The translations under genes were made by a program, and so were the position numbers. Shown piece by piece: positions 60,989 through 64,000 of a stretch of 64,000 nt of DNA. The DNA comes from Arcuatula senhousia. Its lineage: Eukaryota; Mollusca; Bivalvia; Mytilida; Mytilidae. The DNA lies in contig OZ020305.1 of assembly GCA_963971305.1 (NCBI GenBank), forward strand, positions 12,929,001 through 12,993,000, written 5' to 3'. Position 1 is the first letter of the stretch. Each line of letters opens with the position of its first letter. Under the pieces are notes generated by a model, which searched no databases, was not told the DNA's origin, and saw only the letters and a list, made by a program, of their open reading frames with translations.

Positions 60989-63130
60989 CACGGCCGTCAT
61001 TCGGTATCGTGAGTTTTTGACTCGTGAAGGAATCGACAACGGCGGCAAAGTATAGAAAGCTGCTCGTGGAGGGAGGAGGCGACGGTTCGTGGTGGAGGAA
61101 TTCGGACATTTCAAATAGAAGGTCAGTCTTTTATTCTAATTTTCTTATATTTATATACAAAATATTCAAAAAACAAATATGTCTCACAAAATTAATGCAC
61201 ATTATGAACAAAAGCCAACAAAAAATAAAAATAAAAATGCATGACTTTCTTCAAACTCATTCAAGGCGAATATTTCGTCATCATTTTTTCTGTAAACAAA
61301 CATGTTATTCTACGAATTGCGGGTTGCCTTTTGCATAAAACGTTACAAATTTGGTATGTGCGTGTGCAGCATCTTTTGTTTTTTACATATTCCACACCAT
61401 TATAATGATTTAAAGAAAAAATGTATTAATAAGCTAAGAAAAATATGCTCGGTACCGAAAAATCGACTCGTGATGAATGGTGTACCGTATTTTTTTGCTC
61501 GTGAATTTTGCTCGTGATGGAGGAATTTACAATTATCAAAACTTTGTACCGGCACTAGAATCAATCATAACCTAAATGATATTGCATATAATACTTATAT
61601 TTTTTTAACAAATTTGCGTGGGTATTTATTGTCATATTTTTATAACTGTAGATCATGAAAAGAAGAAATAGCAATAATTATGACAACAGAAAGAGACATT
61701 GGGCAATGAAGAGAAGAAAGGTACAGACAACAACACCAGGGGAAAATGGGACGACGACCACAACACCAGTCGAAGACGAGACAGTAACACCAGTTGAAGA
61801 TGAAACAGCCACGCAAGTCGAAGATGAAACAGTAACACCAGTAGAAGATGAAACATCCACACTAGTCGAAGATGAGACAATAACACTAGTCGAAGATGAG
61901 ACAATAACACTAGTCTATGATGGACAAATGCTGCCAAAGAATACTAAATTGAATTTTAACAAGAATGTTCAACTCTACCCAATAATTGTTTTAACATTTT
62001 CATTCCCATTAATTGTTTTAAAACATGTATAAATAACCATAGAGATTCACAATAAATAATCGATGTGATGTACCATCTAACTCACCTTTCTGATATGGGT
62101 ATGTTGTGTTGATAAGTTTTTCATTGGCAAAGCTCGCGTCGGGCCCAATCATGTACTATTAACTTAAACTGATCCAATATTAAATTGTGATGCGCGATTA
62201 GACAGTAAAAAGGTCTAGTCAATCATTTCCGCAAAGTAGATCTTTTGCCTTGACATTTCACTGAATATACAATGAAGAACATACATGTAATGATAACTAC
62301 AATAGTAAGCACTTTTACAAACGGCGATATGTAAATGAATTTTTCGCTGCACATATTGAAGAAAATGTTCATTTATGAATTTTATTTTAATTTTTTTCAA
62401 CATATTTATATATTTGTCTATAATCTTTCTCCAAGTTTTGGTTCGTATTGTATCTAAATTATTAGAGATAGACCGCTTATGATCTGTAGATCACCGGAAT
62501 AACCGTATCTATATATATTTTTTTAATTTGGATTTACTTTTTGTGCCTACTTAATGGCCGTATTATTGTTTGATCTAACTATTTTGAGGCCATTTTTCAC
62601 TGGTCACGCTTGCTACTTCACGAGCGATAAATCGTCGCCGCATTCTTCACGAGCAATAACAGCATCTTTTTTTGGAAAAAATGAAATTTTATTACATTTT
62701 AATAACTTTTCGTTTCATATTAGCTGTCAAGATGTGGCAAAAATCGTTTTGGATATAATGATATGCTTAAAACGTCATTTTTGTGCAATTTAATACATAT
62801 TTGTATAAAAAATGTCCTTTTTAAAACCCCAAAAAATATAGGGTGCAGTAACGCCTTTAATTAATTCTCGAAATTGGTAAAGCTTTTTCGTGTACTTTTT
62901 TTCCCATTCTACAGAGTAAAAACAATCATTTTGTGAGACAGTTTTATTTTCTTTATTTTTCTTCAAATAACTTTGATATTGAATGAAATAAATCAACTTT
63001 CAGAAAAAATTATAGTTTATGCTCCACCACGAACCGTCGCCTCCTCCCTCCACGAGCAGCTTTCTATACTTTGCCGCCGTTGTCGATTCCTTCACGAGTC
63101 AAAAACTCACGATACCGAATGACGGCCGTG
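60989..63130. mobile_element. Inner CACGGCC-ended TIR element with 5-bp target duplication
   Basis: Arms of about 110 bp (60989-61098 and 63021-63130) are almost perfect complements, starting CACGGCCGTCATTCGGTATC and including GCAAAGTATAGAAAGCTGCT. ATTGA flanks both sides (60984-60988 and 63131-63135). It shares the CACGGCC start and duplication length with the outer element, so both belong to related families. It carries a small repetitive open frame but no transposase. Confidence 0.78.
61655..62032 (+). CDS. Hypothetical repetitive acidic protein inside the inner TIR element
   Basis: An open frame of 125 codons from the ATG at 61655. A very basic start (MKRRNSNNYDNRKRHWAMKR) is followed by about seven 8-residue repeats of the type VEDETVTP, then a hydrophobic end. 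An acceptor-like ATAACTGTAG lies just before the ATG. Upstream, the left arm holds an open stretch with AAKYRKLLVEGGGDGSWWR ending at AG|GTCAGT, so the two could be spliced exons. No function can be assigned. The 24-bp repeat could also make it a chance frame. Confidence 0.35.
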   Translation: MKRRNSNNYDNRKRHWAMKRRKVQTTTPGENGTTTTTPVEDETVTPVEDETATQVEDETVTPVEDETSTLVEDETITLVEDETITLVYDGQMLPKNTKLNFNKNVQLYPIIVLTFSFPLIVLKHV

Positions 63131-63424
63131 ATTGAGTCAGACGCCTTCTTAAATTTCTTCTTTCGTTTAAATCCAATCAAAACGCAATTTTGTATATCAA
63201 TGCGATACGAGCAACCATTTTGTCAGACATATTTTGTTTTACAAATAAGATTCTATAAAAATGAAAATAATAAAAAATGCAACTTACCTGTGGGTATTTT
63301 CTCGATAACATCTTATTAACAGTCTTTGACCAACTCGAGTAACAGACTTCTGGCGCATTTATCTCCATGCTACAGGTAAATTAACAGACTTTCGCTCGTT
63401 TGACCGTCTGGTGGCCGTGAAAAC

Positions 63425-63725
63425 GAGCAAACACCGAAAATAACACGAAAAAAAGCAACCACTGACAGAACCAGCATAGCACCCAACGTACATAAAAAGG
63501 TTCCTATGACGAAATTTGATCAAGAGGACAGGAAGCATGCATTGTGTAAAATATTTCAAACGTTTACCTAAAAAATAAAACATATAAAGATTTTTTTCAA
63601 GTCTGTGTATGAAACACATTAACCTTCAGTTGCCTTCAATAAAATAAACCAGCAGAAAATACCGTTGTTCTACTTTTCTTATGGGCTTCTTACCTGTTTT
63701 AAAGTGTTTTTTTTTTTAGATAACT
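63425..63725. other. No recognisable feature
   Basis: A minus-strand open frame (about 63359-63619) partly overlaps the element end and has no homology. Confidence 0.35.
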
Positions 63726-63891
63726 CAGGGGCGGATCCAGATGTCCAGGAAAAGGGGGGATGTAATTGCTATAAATGTCAGATTTTGATGAAAATTTGAA
63801 AGTTGCTTGGTCAATTTTATACAGAAAAAAATAAAATTTCTCAATTAAAGGGGGGCGTACGCCCCCTCCGCCCCCTCTGAATCCGCCTCTG
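63726..63891. mobile_element. MITE with CAGRGGCGGATYCAGA termini
   Basis: CAGGGGCGGATCCAGA at the left and TCTGAATCCGCCTCTG at the right are inverted. The G/C-rich inner pair GGGGGGCGTACGCCCCCTCC forms a second palindrome. Fragments of the same family lie at about 8425, 28800 and 51907. Confidence 0.65.
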
Positions 63892-64000
63892 TTACTTCAC
63901 GCTCATTCTGTGGAGATTGTGTTTTGTTTAAACTTATCTATTTATTCTGGATTCGCGTTTAAATGATAACATTATAATTTTGCAAATATATGTTTAACAT
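63892..64000. other. Window end, nothing recognised
   Basis: Short AT-rich stretch. Confidence 0.4.

Larger units (their letters stand above)
58981..63419. mobile_element. Outer CACGGCC-ended TIR element with 5-bp target duplication
   Basis: The ends start CACGGCCACCAGACGGTCAA and are inverted over about 90 bp (58981-59070 and 63330-63419), including AGCATGGAGATAAATGCGCC. The flanks AAAAC (58976-58980 and 63420-63424) are identical. A CAC start and 5-bp duplication are features of Transib-type transposons, but no transposase is visible and the assignment is tentative. A similar element is inserted inside. Confidence 0.75.

Overview
The window is nuclear DNA of an invertebrate animal, most likely a bivalve mollusc and probably a mussel of the Mytilus type. 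It is AT-rich, with intron-rich conserved animal genes buried in dense short repeats. The repeat types fit bivalves: composite elements with tandem cores and nearby (GACGG)n or (GAC)n tracts, tRNA-derived SINEs, many MITEs and a Penelope-like element. The species is inferred; the eukaryotic, metazoan character is seen directly in spliced homologs.

Five conserved genes could be assembled by hand from splice sites and reading phase. (1) HTRA2/Omi mitochondrial serine protease, + strand, 4496-13235, seven coding exons, 413 codons. (2) EXOSC1/CSL4 exosome cap subunit, - strand, 26961-20622, eight coding exons, 197 codons. (3) FRA10AC1-like nuclear protein, + strand, 28884-34591, partial at both ends. 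(4) CCT7, the eta subunit of the TRiC/CCT chaperonin, - strand, 43537-35701, six exons covering the N-terminal half. (5) A muscarinic-type acetylcholine receptor (GPCR), + strand, 54557-57257, two coding exons, 370 codons. EXOSC1 and FRA10AC1 are arranged head to head. FRA10AC1 and CCT7 converge on a 100-N assembly gap (34824-34923), which evidently hides the 3' exons of both.

The most unusual content sits at exon edges and inside introns. EXOSC1 exon 3 ends in an 11-copy, 57-bp, in-frame array. Each of the first ten units carries its own GTAAGT splice donor, so donor choice could insert multiples of 19 residues into the S1 domain. CCT7 introns carry seven copies of a box C/D snoRNA and two copies of a box H/ACA snoRNA, all on the host strand; none was looked up in a database. 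EXOSC1 and FRA10AC1 each contain one U12-type (minor spliceosome) intron. The last coding exon of the receptor is the founder of a 1.2-kb minisatellite. Two small exon-edge duplications also occur in HTRA2.

The rest is mobile DNA. 701-1744 is a long-TIR element with a 9-bp target duplication. 10378-20554 holds pearl-like tandem-core elements, triply nested in one place. 13800-15113 is a Penelope-like copy, with further copies of its tail scattered through the introns. 25856-26551 and 44252-44628 are hAT-like MITEs. 46952-49013 is a young LTR element carrying only gag, inserted in a LINE. 50000-52781 is a 2.8-kb TIR element with a perfect 8-bp target duplication. 58981-63419 holds two nested CACGGCC-ended elements with 5-bp target duplications. 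Stretches with nothing recognisable are listed as such.
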